From assembly GCA_001464575.1 (NCBI GenBank), contig LNFE01000127.1, forward strand, positions 1-53,084: a stretch of DNA of 53,084 nucleotides. The letters run 5' to 3'. The translations under genes were made by a program, and so were the position numbers. Position 1 is the stretch's first letter. The number at the start of each line of letters is the position of its first letter. The notes below the pieces were generated by a model. It saw only the letters and a list, made by a program, of their open reading frames with translations, was not told the origin of the DNA and searched no databases. Below are positions 23,101 to 30,000 of the stretch, piece by piece. This stretch comes from Acidobacteria bacterium Ga0077553 (GTDB taxonomy: Bacteria; Acidobacteriota; Terriglobia; Bryobacterales; Bryobacteraceae).

Positions 23101-24494
23101 CGATGCCCCTGGCCGACATTCTGGGCAAGCTGAACCTGGCGCTGTGCCAGAAGCCGGCGCAGCGCATGACGGCCCGCTTTGACTGGATCCGGTTCACGAC
23201 CGTCTACCCTCACCTGCAACGAGACCATCGCTTTGCCGAGTGCATTGCCGAAAGCCGCAAGCGGCTGACGCAGGGTGGACGGAGCGGCGGTGGCCTGGCC
23301 GCGCAGTTGGCTCGCGCCGAAGGCAAAGCGCAGATGGAGTTGCTGGCGGGTGAACTCGCCAAGGCGCTCGGCAAGATTCTCGACATCGCGCCCGCGAAGA
23401 TCGATACCGAGTCTTCGATTGACAAGCTCGCGCTCGATTCGTTGATGCTGAACCAGTTGCGCAATTGGATCCTGCGGAACCTGAGTATCAATCTGCCGCT
23501 GATCAAGCTGCTGAAGGGACCCAGCATTCATGAGATCGCCGCCCAACTGCTGCAGCAGTTGGGCGGCGGGAGCGTCAAGGCGGGAACCGCGGCCCCAGAG
23601 ACCTCGGCCTCGACGGTGCCCTTCGCACTTCTCGAAGACAGCAACCTGACGGCCGTGAGCCCGTGGCTGATTCGTGGCAACAGCGACCCGGACGCCAACG
23701 TGCGCTTGTTCTGTTTCCATTCGATGGGCGTCGGCGCCTCGCTTTATACGCGCTTCCTGATGGACCCGCCGGCGGGCTACGACATCTTCGCCATCCAAAC
23801 GCCCGGCCGCGAGAACCGCGCGCAGGAACCGGCGCTCGACACCGTCGACAGCCTGGTGGCCGAGATCATCCGGGAGTTGACGCCGTGGCTCGATAAGCCG
23901 TTCGTCATCTGGGGCCACTCGTTTGGCGGCATTGTGGCCTACGAAGTCATCAAGCAGATGCGGCGGGAGAAGAAAGAAGCGCCGATTTCTCTGCTGATCA
24001 CGGGCACGGTGGCGCCGGAGTTGATCCGCATTTGGCAGAACCGGGAAGTGATGCTGAAGGCGCTAGTGGCGGAGAACAACGCCGAGTATCTGCTCTCGCT
24101 GTCGCGCTATGTGGAGGATGCCGAGTTCATCCGTTCGATCCTGCCGATCATGCGGAAAGACACCCCGCTCATGATGAACTACCGCTACCAGCCGGAGGAG
24201 CCGTTCCATTTCCCGATCCTCGCCTTCGGCGCCCGGCAGGATGACATGGTGTACCTCGACGAGATTAGCCCGTGGGCCAACCAGACCACGGCGCGATTCG
24301 AACTGCGGGAGGTGGCCGGCGACCACTGGTTCCTCAACAAGAACCGGCATGAGATTGTGGCGCAACTCGAACAGATGAGGCTTCCGGCATGGTATCTCTC
24401 ACACTTGACGTCCCCTCCGCCTGTGTCAGCGGTGCCTCCGCCTTCCTTAGCTGTCGAGGAAACGGCCACGCCGGAGATGCTAGTCGAGCGGTAG
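17172..24494 (+). CDS. Single-module highly reducing type I polyketide synthase (KS-AT-DH-ER-KR-ACP-TE)
   Basis: The 2440-residue synthase contains a full reducing module. KS: DTACSSS (Cys184), EAHGPGTAVGDP (T-to-P change in the usual HGTGT) and KTNVGHLEGASG. AT: FSGQGGQW, GHSIGE (Ser630), and YHSHHM at the substrate-specificity position. DH: HQVDGECVFP (His933), with a partner HPALLDACLH. A non-motif structural segment follows (about 1195-1440). ER: LNFKDIV and HSAAGGVGM (about 1575). KR: SGGCGGFG (about 1776), LSSISS and SNYCAAN (Tyr1921); HAAGLLRD fits a B-type KR. ACP: LALDSLM (Ser2090). TE: GHSFGG (Ser2250), ARQDD and GDHW (His2385). All reductive sites look intact, so a fully saturated chain released by hydrolysis is expected, probably by iterative use. 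It carries no loading or methyltransferase domain. The start is poorly spaced from its AAGGGGA. Product unknown. Confidence 0.93.
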   Translation: MSSLPTSLPRDPLAVIGIGCRLPGNINNPQELWAALLEGRDGIRTVPADRWDNSFYYDPDKEKRGKTKNDRGGFIEGIDQFDAAFFGYFPAEAHRIDPQQRLLLEVAHEAIEDAGIPVEQLAGSRTSVFIGSFMYDYLCQQTGSEAGESINPYVAMGTGLTSLANRISYVFNLKGPSVSLDTACSSSLVALHLACRSIWNGEAEMGIAGGVNLILRPESTILLSKAGFLNPDGYCKAFDASANGYVRAEGSGVVVLKPLSKAVADGDRVYGVIRGTAVNQDGYVAEGFTVPSADAQISVLLSAYRDAGVEPGTVQYVEAHGPGTAVGDPIECKALGTIIGQARGEGTCLVGSVKTNVGHLEGASGITGFLKGLLVARHGAVPPNLHFHTPNPAIDFAGLHLRVADRRYDLNREAAVRVGVNSFGAGGTNAHVVIEGHAEIPSSQSGPLGRPRPFVLNAKSPEALVKLAAEHAERLDAESDLASLGHALLTRRSRYPHTLVASAQDVETLRSQWRSFVAGEKNHQLTVTVAEWKASPKVAFMFSGQGGQWPRMGLKLYESEPVFRAAMEEIDELFAVHAGWSILDHIRAEAATSELNRTVVVQPAIMSIQVALARLLMHYGVVPAGIVGHSIGEVAAAHIAGAISLRDAVAVIYQRSRIQSKAAGKGRMLAVGASEAEAALLLKGNEHRASIATINGPRTLTLAGDAPVLEKIAADLEARGVFNRFVNVEVPYHSHHMEPLHDEMLLSLGDVCGSLAPIPLYSTVSTKREPGTHLGGRYWYDNVREPVRMTGALRTMIEDGYTVFVEIGPHPVLVSGAGELFQEMGAKATAIASMHVKRPEFAAFYGALGQLVANGVRLDLTALFPGAGSFVDLPKHPWLKERFWSESTESKQRRLHPIRNPFLRAETRLVSEDTARIWSTRIGTGTFPFVKDHQVDGECVFPGTGHLETAWAVGREAFPASEISLGDLRFDAALILPEETAAPLEIRLEITSNEGDYRICSRPPEADSDTPWTRHSSGRINFLPGPVPAWEEKLATVAARFEGAAETNVEAFYATIRQAGLDYGPKFQCVRRLWQQGAEIFAHVALPEDLHYEQERFHAHPALLDACLHTVFLDVHRNGDPSRVYLPYSIDCVKFHRQLPPEVRSLVRVSRNDAQYLIYDLFVYTAEGDLAVQVNGITCKIIGGAKGQSEERLYDGCYEYSWVPEATPRAGHQPLHDLKEIVLVAPTGDALEPLVAALTEGGRQVRMLTEPGLFSQGGRARLAEALAAGIDRRTHVVYYCAPQLGESLEEWHDVEGVPAHVQGLLNLTQALIDNQVYPRFSLVTCGAVGVGPQDTRIHLGQSALWGMMRVFKNECPNVPSRMIDLPAAPAPEAFADLAAELTTARLDLDEFEVALRPGQRLLRTLAPVYAETAEAAGAVELPGTGGAWRAGLAETGSLDSVEFRQTPTPAPGPGELEIAVLAAALNFKDIVNGMGVLPKKAVAGGLAADQLGLEICGRVLRIGGPDSKFRVGDRVMARVSGGFSGRLLAREDCVAPAAERLTAQQAAAVPVVYLTAYYGMHHLGRMEAADTVLIHSAAGGVGMAAIHLAQRAGANIIATAGTKEKRQALRELGIAHVFDSRSLDFHTQVMEATAGRGVDIVLNSLTGNFITQSVKSLAPFGRFIEIGKADIYKNAKLSLERLGENISFHVVDVDRMATQKPALHRQLLHEVAALFADGEFPAPEVTAFPVTRLADAFKHMSRAAYVGKIVVTMDGQTVRALPGKQTPAPEGSVFVSGGCGGFGLEIAKWFAAAGVRHLVLASRSGVKNAADQAAIAALEAGGTTVVTERLDVGEAAAVRAVFARFGREWPALGGVVHAAGLLRDASLPNMDAAQFRDVFVPKAIGAWNLHQAIAEGGHRPAVFLNLSSISSVLGLFGQSNYCAANYVLDALAAWRQQQGLPATSLNLGVLGDYAGMSRQENDAAEVLALLDSHGMPSMPLADILGKLNLALCQKPAQRMTARFDWIRFTTVYPHLQRDHRFAECIAESRKRLTQGGRSGGGLAAQLARAEGKAQMELLAGELAKALGKILDIAPAKIDTESSIDKLALDSLMLNQLRNWILRNLSINLPLIKLLKGPSIHEIAAQLLQQLGGGSVKAGTAAPETSASTVPFALLEDSNLTAVSPWLIRGNSDPDANVRLFCFHSMGVGASLYTRFLMDPPAGYDIFAIQTPGRENRAQEPALDTVDSLVAEIIRELTPWLDKPFVIWGHSFGGIVAYEVIKQMRREKKEAPISLLITGTVAPELIRIWQNREVMLKALVAENNAEYLLSLSRYVEDAEFIRSILPIMRKDTPLMMNYRYQPEEPFHFPILAFGARQDDMVYLDEISPWANQTTARFELREVAGDHWFLNKNRHEIVAQLEQMRLPAWYLSHLTSPPPVSAVPPPSLAVEETATPEMLVER

Positions 24495-24979
24495 GCCGCT
24501 GCCTGGCGCAAGAGGCGATGGAAGCCTTGGGCGGTCCCGTTGCCTCGGTGGGCCGGGACCGCTTCGGCGCGCCGATCTGGCCCGCCGAGTTTGTGGGCAG
24601 CATCAGCCACAGCGGTGACGCCTCTGCGGTGCTGGTCGCGCGCCGGAATGAGTTCTCGGCCGTCGGCCTGGACCGGGAGCTCGTTGGCCGCTTCGACGCT
24701 TCGCTGTGGCACGCCATCTTTACTCCCCGGGAGATAGAAACTCTCCGCCGGCTGCCGCGCCGCTCGGGGGCGGAACTGGCCACCGTGCTCTTCGCGGCCA
24801 AGGAAGCGATTCAGAAGGCGCGCTATGCCTCCACCCATGCCTGGGCAGAACTCTCGGCGTTAGACGTGGCTTTGGACGTTCCCCGGAATGCGTTCTCCGT
24901 GCGAGGAGACGAAACCCTGGCCGGTCACTTTCTCGTGGACGGGCACGCCGCGGTGGCCGCCTGCTGGCTTCGTCCGTAG
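24389..24979 (+). CDS. 4'-phosphopantetheinyl transferase (EntD/Sfp-like)
   Basis: This enzyme would convert the apo-ACP of the adjacent synthase to its holo form using coenzyme A. The 196-residue protein has the PPTase landmarks in order: SRAVGRCLAQEAMEALGG, GSISHSGD, the magnesium-binding VGLDRE (Asp95, Glu97), FTPREIETLRRLP and the catalytic LFAAKEAIQK (Lys138, Glu139). The gene begins inside the synthase coding region and overlaps it by 106 bases in another frame. An internal ATG at 24518 would avoid the overlap but would delete the conserved helix before GSISHS, so the long overlap seems real. It is coexpressed with the synthase; no other carrier protein is nearby. Confidence 0.88.
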   Translation: MVSLTLDVPSACVSGASAFLSCRGNGHAGDASRAVGRCLAQEAMEALGGPVASVGRDRFGAPIWPAEFVGSISHSGDASAVLVARRNEFSAVGLDRELVGRFDASLWHAIFTPREIETLRRLPRRSGAELATVLFAAKEAIQKARYASTHAWAELSALDVALDVPRNAFSVRGDETLAGHFLVDGHAAVAACWLRP

Positions 24980-25127
24980 GCCAGCTCCCAGGCGGCATGT
25001 TGAAAGCTGGTTACCAACATCCTTCTACTTTTCTTCGCCCCATTCAGCCCTTGGTTGCGCTAAAATTGAAGCTACGCCCCATGCCGGTTGAATCCCTGTC
25101 TGATGCTTTTCCCGCTGCCGCCGTTTA
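24980..25127 (+). promoter_or_regulatory. Leader region with two interleaved inverted repeats and a 15-codon open frame
   Basis: CCAGCT (24981-24986) pairs with AGCTGG (25005-25010), and ATGTTG (24997-25002) pairs with CAACAT (25015-25020). Because the arms interleave, the two stems are either mutually exclusive or form a pseudoknot. Further on, an ATG at 25081 opens a 15-codon frame (MPVESLSDAFPAAAV) whose TAA overlaps the ATG of the next gene by one base (TAATG). A regulatory leader for the downstream pair is possible, but no T-run makes this a clear attenuator. Confidence 0.3.
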
Positions 25128-25508
25128 ATGGCTGAACCGTGCGCAACCAGGGCTACGATCCCGCAACTGCTCGACGACCTCGAAACCGAGGTGGCGGCTT
25201 TGCGTTCGCTCGCGGCTATGGCGGTCCCCCGCGGATTTGCCGTCGTCGCACCCTCCCTGCTGCGGACGGAGATGGAACGGGCTTCGCTGACGCCGGCCGA
25301 ACTGGCCCGGCTCGCCGAAGTACCGCGCCAGGACGTCGAGGACTGGCTGGCCGCCAGGATTCCCACCCCGGCCTGGGTATTGACCACCGTTCAGCTGGCC
25401 GCGCTGCTGACGCCTTCCGTGCGCCGGAAGATCCTGCGCCAGCCGCTCGGACCAGCCATCCTACCCACTCCGACCATTCATCCTTTCTCTCGCATCGAGG
25501 ACCTTTAA
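25128..25508 (+). CDS. Small HTH-like hypothetical protein upstream of a ParA-like ATPase
   Basis: This 126-residue protein is not one I recognise. Residues about 45-90 (LTPAELARLAEVPRQDVEDWLAARIPTP) read as a helix-turn-helix of the XRE/MerR-like kind, with a second helical segment (LTTVQLAALLTPSVRRKIL). The N-terminus is an acidic helix (PQLLDDLETEVAALRSLAAM) and the C-terminus is proline-rich. Its stop is 5 bases before the ATPase gene, so the two are very likely one transcriptional unit. A ParA-type ATPase paired with a small DNA-binding partner would fit a partition or positioning role, but neither a ParB fold nor a target site is visible. Confidence 0.6.
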   Translation: MAEPCATRATIPQLLDDLETEVAALRSLAAMAVPRGFAVVAPSLLRTEMERASLTPAELARLAEVPRQDVEDWLAARIPTPAWVLTTVQLAALLTPSVRRKILRQPLGPAILPTPTIHPFSRIEDL

Positions 25509-25513
25509 TCGTA

Positions 25514-26254
25514 ATGAGCACTGTTACCACAACTGAGAAACCGAAGACCGCCGCCGCCGCGGCCAAGCCCCGCCTGATCCTCACTCATGGGGAAAAGGGA
25601 GGCGTCGGCAAGACCACCGTCGCCCGCCTCGTCGCCGACTTTCTCGCTTCCCGGGAAACGGCCTTTCGCGCCTTTGACGCCGAAGGTCCCACCGGCCAAC
25701 TCCTCCGCTTCCACCCGAGCCAAACCTCGGCCGTCGAAGTGGATAAGGCAGCGGCAATCGCCCCTGTTCTGGACTTTTTGATGGACGGCCAGCCGAAGCG
25801 CCTCGCCCTGGTCGATCTCGGCGCCCGTTCCGGCGAAGACCTGAAAGAGTGGCTCTACAAAGGCGGAGCCCTCGAAGAGGCCGAGGCCGGCCAGTTGGCG
25901 ATCACGGTCGTCTATGTCGTCGGCGGCGCCGTCGACAGCGTGGGCCACCTGAAAGAGTGCTTTGCCGCGCTCGGTACCGACGTAAATTATGTGATCGTGA
26001 AGAACTACGGCGTAGCGGCCAAGTTCGACGTTTACGAAGGCTCGAATGTCCGTCAGGATCTGCTGGCCGCCGGCGCCAAGGAGATCTCGATTCCGGCTCT
26101 CGACGGCACCGTGTACCAGTCCGTCGATAAGGCCAGCCTGTCGTTTTCGGCCTTCTGCGATGGCGAGGCTGGCTATACCGAACGCCGGTACTGCCGTACG
26201 TGGCTCCGCGAATGCTTCGCCGCGCTCGACGAAGCATCGGCCACCTTGCTCTAG
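25514..26254 (+). CDS. ParA/MinD-superfamily P-loop ATPase (TraL-like)
   Basis: The 246-residue product has a deviant Walker A, GEKGGVGKTT (residues 26-35), with the signature lysine Lys28 plus Lys33. An FDAEGPTGQLLRF strand and a Walker B strand (LALVDLGARSGEDLKEWL) follow. Later strands (ITVVYVVGGAVDSVGHLKECF and VNYVIVKNYG) resemble the TraL/StbB/MobD-like branch of ParA ATPases found with plasmid mobilisation genes, rather than chromosomal Soj. The N-terminal 18 residues are a low-complexity T/K/A tail. It follows the HTH-like gene by 5 bases. No relaxase, coupling protein or other plasmid marker is nearby, so it may be a domesticated relic or have a positioning role for the neighbouring synthase or envelope machinery; both are speculative. 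Confidence 0.75.
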   Translation: MSTVTTTEKPKTAAAAAKPRLILTHGEKGGVGKTTVARLVADFLASRETAFRAFDAEGPTGQLLRFHPSQTSAVEVDKAAAIAPVLDFLMDGQPKRLALVDLGARSGEDLKEWLYKGGALEEAEAGQLAITVVYVVGGAVDSVGHLKECFAALGTDVNYVIVKNYGVAAKFDVYEGSNVRQDLLAAGAKEISIPALDGTVYQSVDKASLSFSAFCDGEAGYTERRYCRTWLRECFAALDEASATLL

Positions 26255-26365
26255 TTGGGAACCGGTCTGAACCCGGGAAGAGACCGCGGACGCGTGTTAT
26301 AACGAATCAAGGTGTGTCCGCGTCCTCCCCCCGCCTTCCTTGTTTTGAATAGGAAACGCTTCCCC

Positions 26366-26384
26366 GTTGGGATGCATCCCCAAC
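26366..26384. promoter_or_regulatory. Near-perfect palindrome upstream of the TPR/TamB-TamA operon
   Basis: GTTGGGATGCATCCCCAAC is a dyad centred on ATGCAT with one extra C in the right arm. It ends 12 bases before the TPR gene's ATG and just before its AGAGGA ribosome-binding site. It could be an operator or a 5' UTR hairpin masking the ribosome-binding region. No second copy was noticed in the window. Confidence 0.3.
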
Positions 26385-26396
26385 ACAGAGGAACTT

Positions 26397-27029
26397 ATGG
26401 AAAACGCGTTCAGACCGATTCTTCGACTCACGCTAAGCTCCTTGCTGATGCTTGGCTGCAGTGCAACCTTAGTTCTGGCCGGGTCGCTCGAACACGGGCA
26501 GCAGCTCGTCGAGCAGCGGAAGTTCAAAGAAGCCGAGACCGAACTCCGTCAGTTAGTTTCCAGTGAGCCGGACAACGCCGCCGCCAAGCGGCTCTTCGGC
26601 ATCACCCTCAGCCATCTGGGCAAGACCAGCGAAGCCGTTTCCACGCTCAGTAGCGCCGCGGAGGCCGAGCCGGATAACCCTTCCACGTTGCTGGCGTTGG
26701 CCGCGGCACTCATTGAAGCCAAGCAACTCCCCGACGCCGCGGCGCGCCTTGAAGCCGCCAGCGGTAAGGAACCGGACGCGGGCGAATTGGCTTACGTACG
26801 GGGCGCCTTGGCGGTAAACCAGAAGAACTTCAAGCCGGCGGTCACTTGGCTCGAGGAGGCCATCGCTGCCCGTCCAACGAACAGCATGGCCCACTATTAC
26901 CTCGGCCTCGCTTACAGCAATCAGAAGCGGCCGGACAAAATGGTCCATCACTTCAACGAGTTTCTGCGGCTCGAGCCCGACAACCCCAACGCAGCGAAAG
27001 TCCGATCGTTCCTGCGCTCTGCGCGATAA
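26397..27029 (+). CDS. Exported tetratricopeptide-repeat protein
   Basis: From the ATG at 26397 (AGAGGA 4 bases upstream) the product has 210 residues. A signal sequence (MENAFRPILRLTLSSLLMLGCSATLVLAG) contains an LMLGC that could be a lipobox, though cleavage after VLAG is also possible. The rest is four to five TPR units: AAAKRLFGITLSHLGKTSEAVSTL, STLLALAAALIEAKQLPDAAARL, ELAYVRGALAVNQKNFKPAVTWL and SMAHYYLGLAYSNQKRPDKMVHHF, each closing with an EPDN-like turn. TPRs are protein-docking scaffolds. The TAA is immediately followed by the ATG of the TamB-TamA fusion, so a periplasmic partner role in envelope assembly is the natural inference, comparable to TPR proteins of BAM or Lpt systems. 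Confidence 0.82.
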   Translation: MENAFRPILRLTLSSLLMLGCSATLVLAGSLEHGQQLVEQRKFKEAETELRQLVSSEPDNAAAKRLFGITLSHLGKTSEAVSTLSSAAEAEPDNPSTLLALAAALIEAKQLPDAAARLEAASGKEPDAGELAYVRGALAVNQKNFKPAVTWLEEAIAARPTNSMAHYYLGLAYSNQKRPDKMVHHFNEFLRLEPDNPNAAKVRSFLRSAR

Positions 27030-30000
27030 ATGAAGCTCCGGTACTTCCGAATCGCCGCCCTGTCGATAGGCGGGGTGATGTTGGCAGGGATCGCGTTTTT
27101 GCACACGCCCCCGGCCAAGCGGTATGCCCTGAGCGAACTACGTCGGGCCTTGGCAGCGGAGGGCATTGTATTGGAGGCGCAAGGTCTCGACTACAACCTG
27201 CTGGCCGGCCGGGCGAGCCTCCGCCAAGTTACGGTCACCCCGCGCGAAGGCAAGCCCGCCCTGCTACGGCTGGAAGCGCTAGGCGCCGAGGCCTCTTTGT
27301 GGAACGTTCTGCGCGGCCGGCTGATTCTCCGCAATGTCACCCTCGTGAAGCCGGAAATCTACCTGCTCATCGATGCGAGCGGCCAATCAAATCTCCCCGC
27401 GTCGAAAACAGCGGACGATCCCTCCTCCTCGGCCAGTTCCATCCTGATTGACGCCGCGATGATCTCGGGCGGCTCCTTCCGCTACGAAGACCGGCAGACA
27501 CAGACCAACCTTTTTGTTCCGGAGTGGCAGATGGCGGTGGACGGCAACCCCATCACGGGCCGCCACCAGATTGACTTCCACACCCTGCGGCCGGCCAATC
27601 TGAGCTACCAAGCCAAGGACTATTCCTTCGACCGCCTGCAAGCCACGATCGACCTAGGCACCGACGATCTGGTGCTCAGTGGTTTAAACGTGGATGCGCT
27701 CGGGGCAACGCTCCGAGCATCTGGAACGGTGAAGGACCTCACTGAACCCGTTCTCGACCTGCAGGCGGAGGCCACCGCTTCGCTCGCGCCGTTTGCCGCG
27801 AACCTGCCGGTTAGTGGCCAAGCCAGACTCCAAGCCCAAGCCCGCGGCCCGCTGGCGAAGCTGCTAGTCACAGGCCACCTGGAAGGAAAGGATCTGCGGT
27901 ACGCCGAGTTCCGGGATATCGGCCTGGTGACCGACCTTGGTTTTGACCAGGGCACCCAAACGGCCCGGCTGCGCAAGCTGCGCCTTACCTCCCCGCTGGG
28001 ACAAGCGACCGCCGACCTGGATCTCGCCCTTAAACAAGGTACCAGCCGACTGACTACGCGGCTCGAGCGGCTGCGCCTCGATACGGCCTCGCGCCTTGCC
28101 AAGTCGCCTTACATCGTAGCCAGCAGCGCCTCCGGCAGTGCGAGTCTGCAGTGGCCTGCACTAGATTGGCAGCGTGCCACCAGCTCCGCGAACTTCCAAC
28201 TGCAACCCATCGCGCCGGCGTCGGCGAACGTCATCCCGGTCTCCGGGGTTCTCGCGGCGCGCACGGTTGCCGGGGCAGGCTCCGTCACGCTCAGTGGCAT
28301 CTCGGCGCTGGGCGCCCGCGTGGATGGCGCCGCACAACTCGATCGGCAGCAGCGGCTGACGGGGGAGCTGACGCTGTCGGCCGGCAACCTGACCGCCTCC
28401 GCGACACTCGCCAAGCAGATTTTCTCCGCCGACACCCCGGCTGTTACCGGACAGGCGAAAGCAGAGATCGTCCTTGCCGGCACGCTTCCGCAGCCCGAAG
28501 CGCAAGTGCATCTCAACGTCTCCCCGCTCACCGTCAATCAGCTACCGATCGACGAAGTAGACCTCAACGCCGCTTACCGGCCCGGCCTTCTGGACTTACA
28601 GAACTCGAGCATCCGTTGGAAGGGACAGGAGCTCCGTACCAATGGCACCGTAGGCCTTGATGCCACCGGGGCGCTCCAACTGACCAGTTCCACCAGCAAC
28701 GCGGAGATCGCCGACTTGCTCGCCGCTTTCGGACAGTCCGGGCTTCCCATCACTGGACAGCTCCGGGCCAACGCAGAGATCACCGGAACCACCAGCCGCC
28801 CCCAGGCACAATTGCAGGCCACAGCCGTTAACCTGGATGCCTATCAGCAGGCCTTCGGCCGGATGGATCTCGCCGCCAGTCTTTCTCCGGAGCGCTTGGC
28901 CGAAGCCAAACTCAACTGGGCGAAATCCCCCGCCGAACAACTGCAACTCGACGCCACCTACCACCTCGAGATCAAGGACGTCCGCGCGACACTCGCATCG
29001 ACGCCGTTCGAACTCACCACGTTCACGGTTCCGGGGTTCGGTCCGATTGTGGGCTCTTTCACGCTGAACGCGACGGCCAATGGCACCGGCGACGATCCTC
29101 GCGCGGAGGCCACGCTCGCCGCGACGAACCTGAGTGCGGGAGGCCATCGCGTCGGTGAACTGGCCAGCCGGTTTACCTTCTCAAACGACACGCTGAACGC
29201 AACGGTAGACGCCCCGGCACAGAACTTCACGGCCCAAGGCCGCGTGAACACGAACGCCCCGTATGCATTCACCGCGGAAGCCCACGCCCGCCAGACCGAT
29301 ATTGTCTCCTTGCCTCTTCCCGAAGGCACGCCAGTCGCCGGCAAGTTCTCGCTCGACCTCACTGCGTCGGGCCAAGCGAACGATCCGAAATCCATCCAAG
29401 CTACGCTGCGGTCGAACGAGCTGGATCTTCGCGTCAAGGGCCAGCCGGTAACGCTGGACGGCCCGCTGCAAGCCGAGTACGGCGGAGAGAAACTCACCGT
29501 TCACACCGCCGCGTTCAAGGCCCCCGGCACGACGCTCGCCCTTGCCGGCGCGCTGCCGGGCGCTATAGACGTCAACCTGCAATCAAATCTGGCAGACCTC
29601 GCCAAATTCGTTCCCGACGCCCCAGTGCAAGCGACCGGTCAGGTCACCGCACAGGGCCAGATCACCGGCACGCTCCAGAATCCGCAGCCCAACATTTCCT
29701 TACGCGTCGCCGACGCCTCGGTGACCTCTCCGGACTTGCCGCCCCTGACCCAAGCCAACCTGCAAGCCACCGTCACCGGCAAGACAATCACCCTCAATTC
29801 GTTAAGCGCCCGATGGATGAACGGGAAGCTGACCGGCTCCGGCTCCACCGCCGGGCTGCAACTGGCACTGCAGAATCTGGATTTGTCGCAGGCGCCCGGC
29901 GCCCCCGAGGGCCTGCAGGGCCGGCTCTCCGCCACGCTCAACGCTGCGGCTCCGCAACTCGAACTTGAAGCTGTCGAAGCCACGCTCCGCATTGACGAAT

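Noticed and set aside
22278..23918. 546-codon open frame on the minus strand inside the PKS
   Set aside because: It is antisense to a fully recognised PKS and its translation is arginine/glutamine-rich with no family motif; a codon-bias shadow. The same holds for the antisense frames at 9516-11018 and the plus frame at 1178-2242.
25514..26254. ParA-like gene as evidence of an integrated plasmid or mobile element
   Set aside because: No integrase, transposase, relaxase, repeat-bounded ends or change in base composition was seen nearby.
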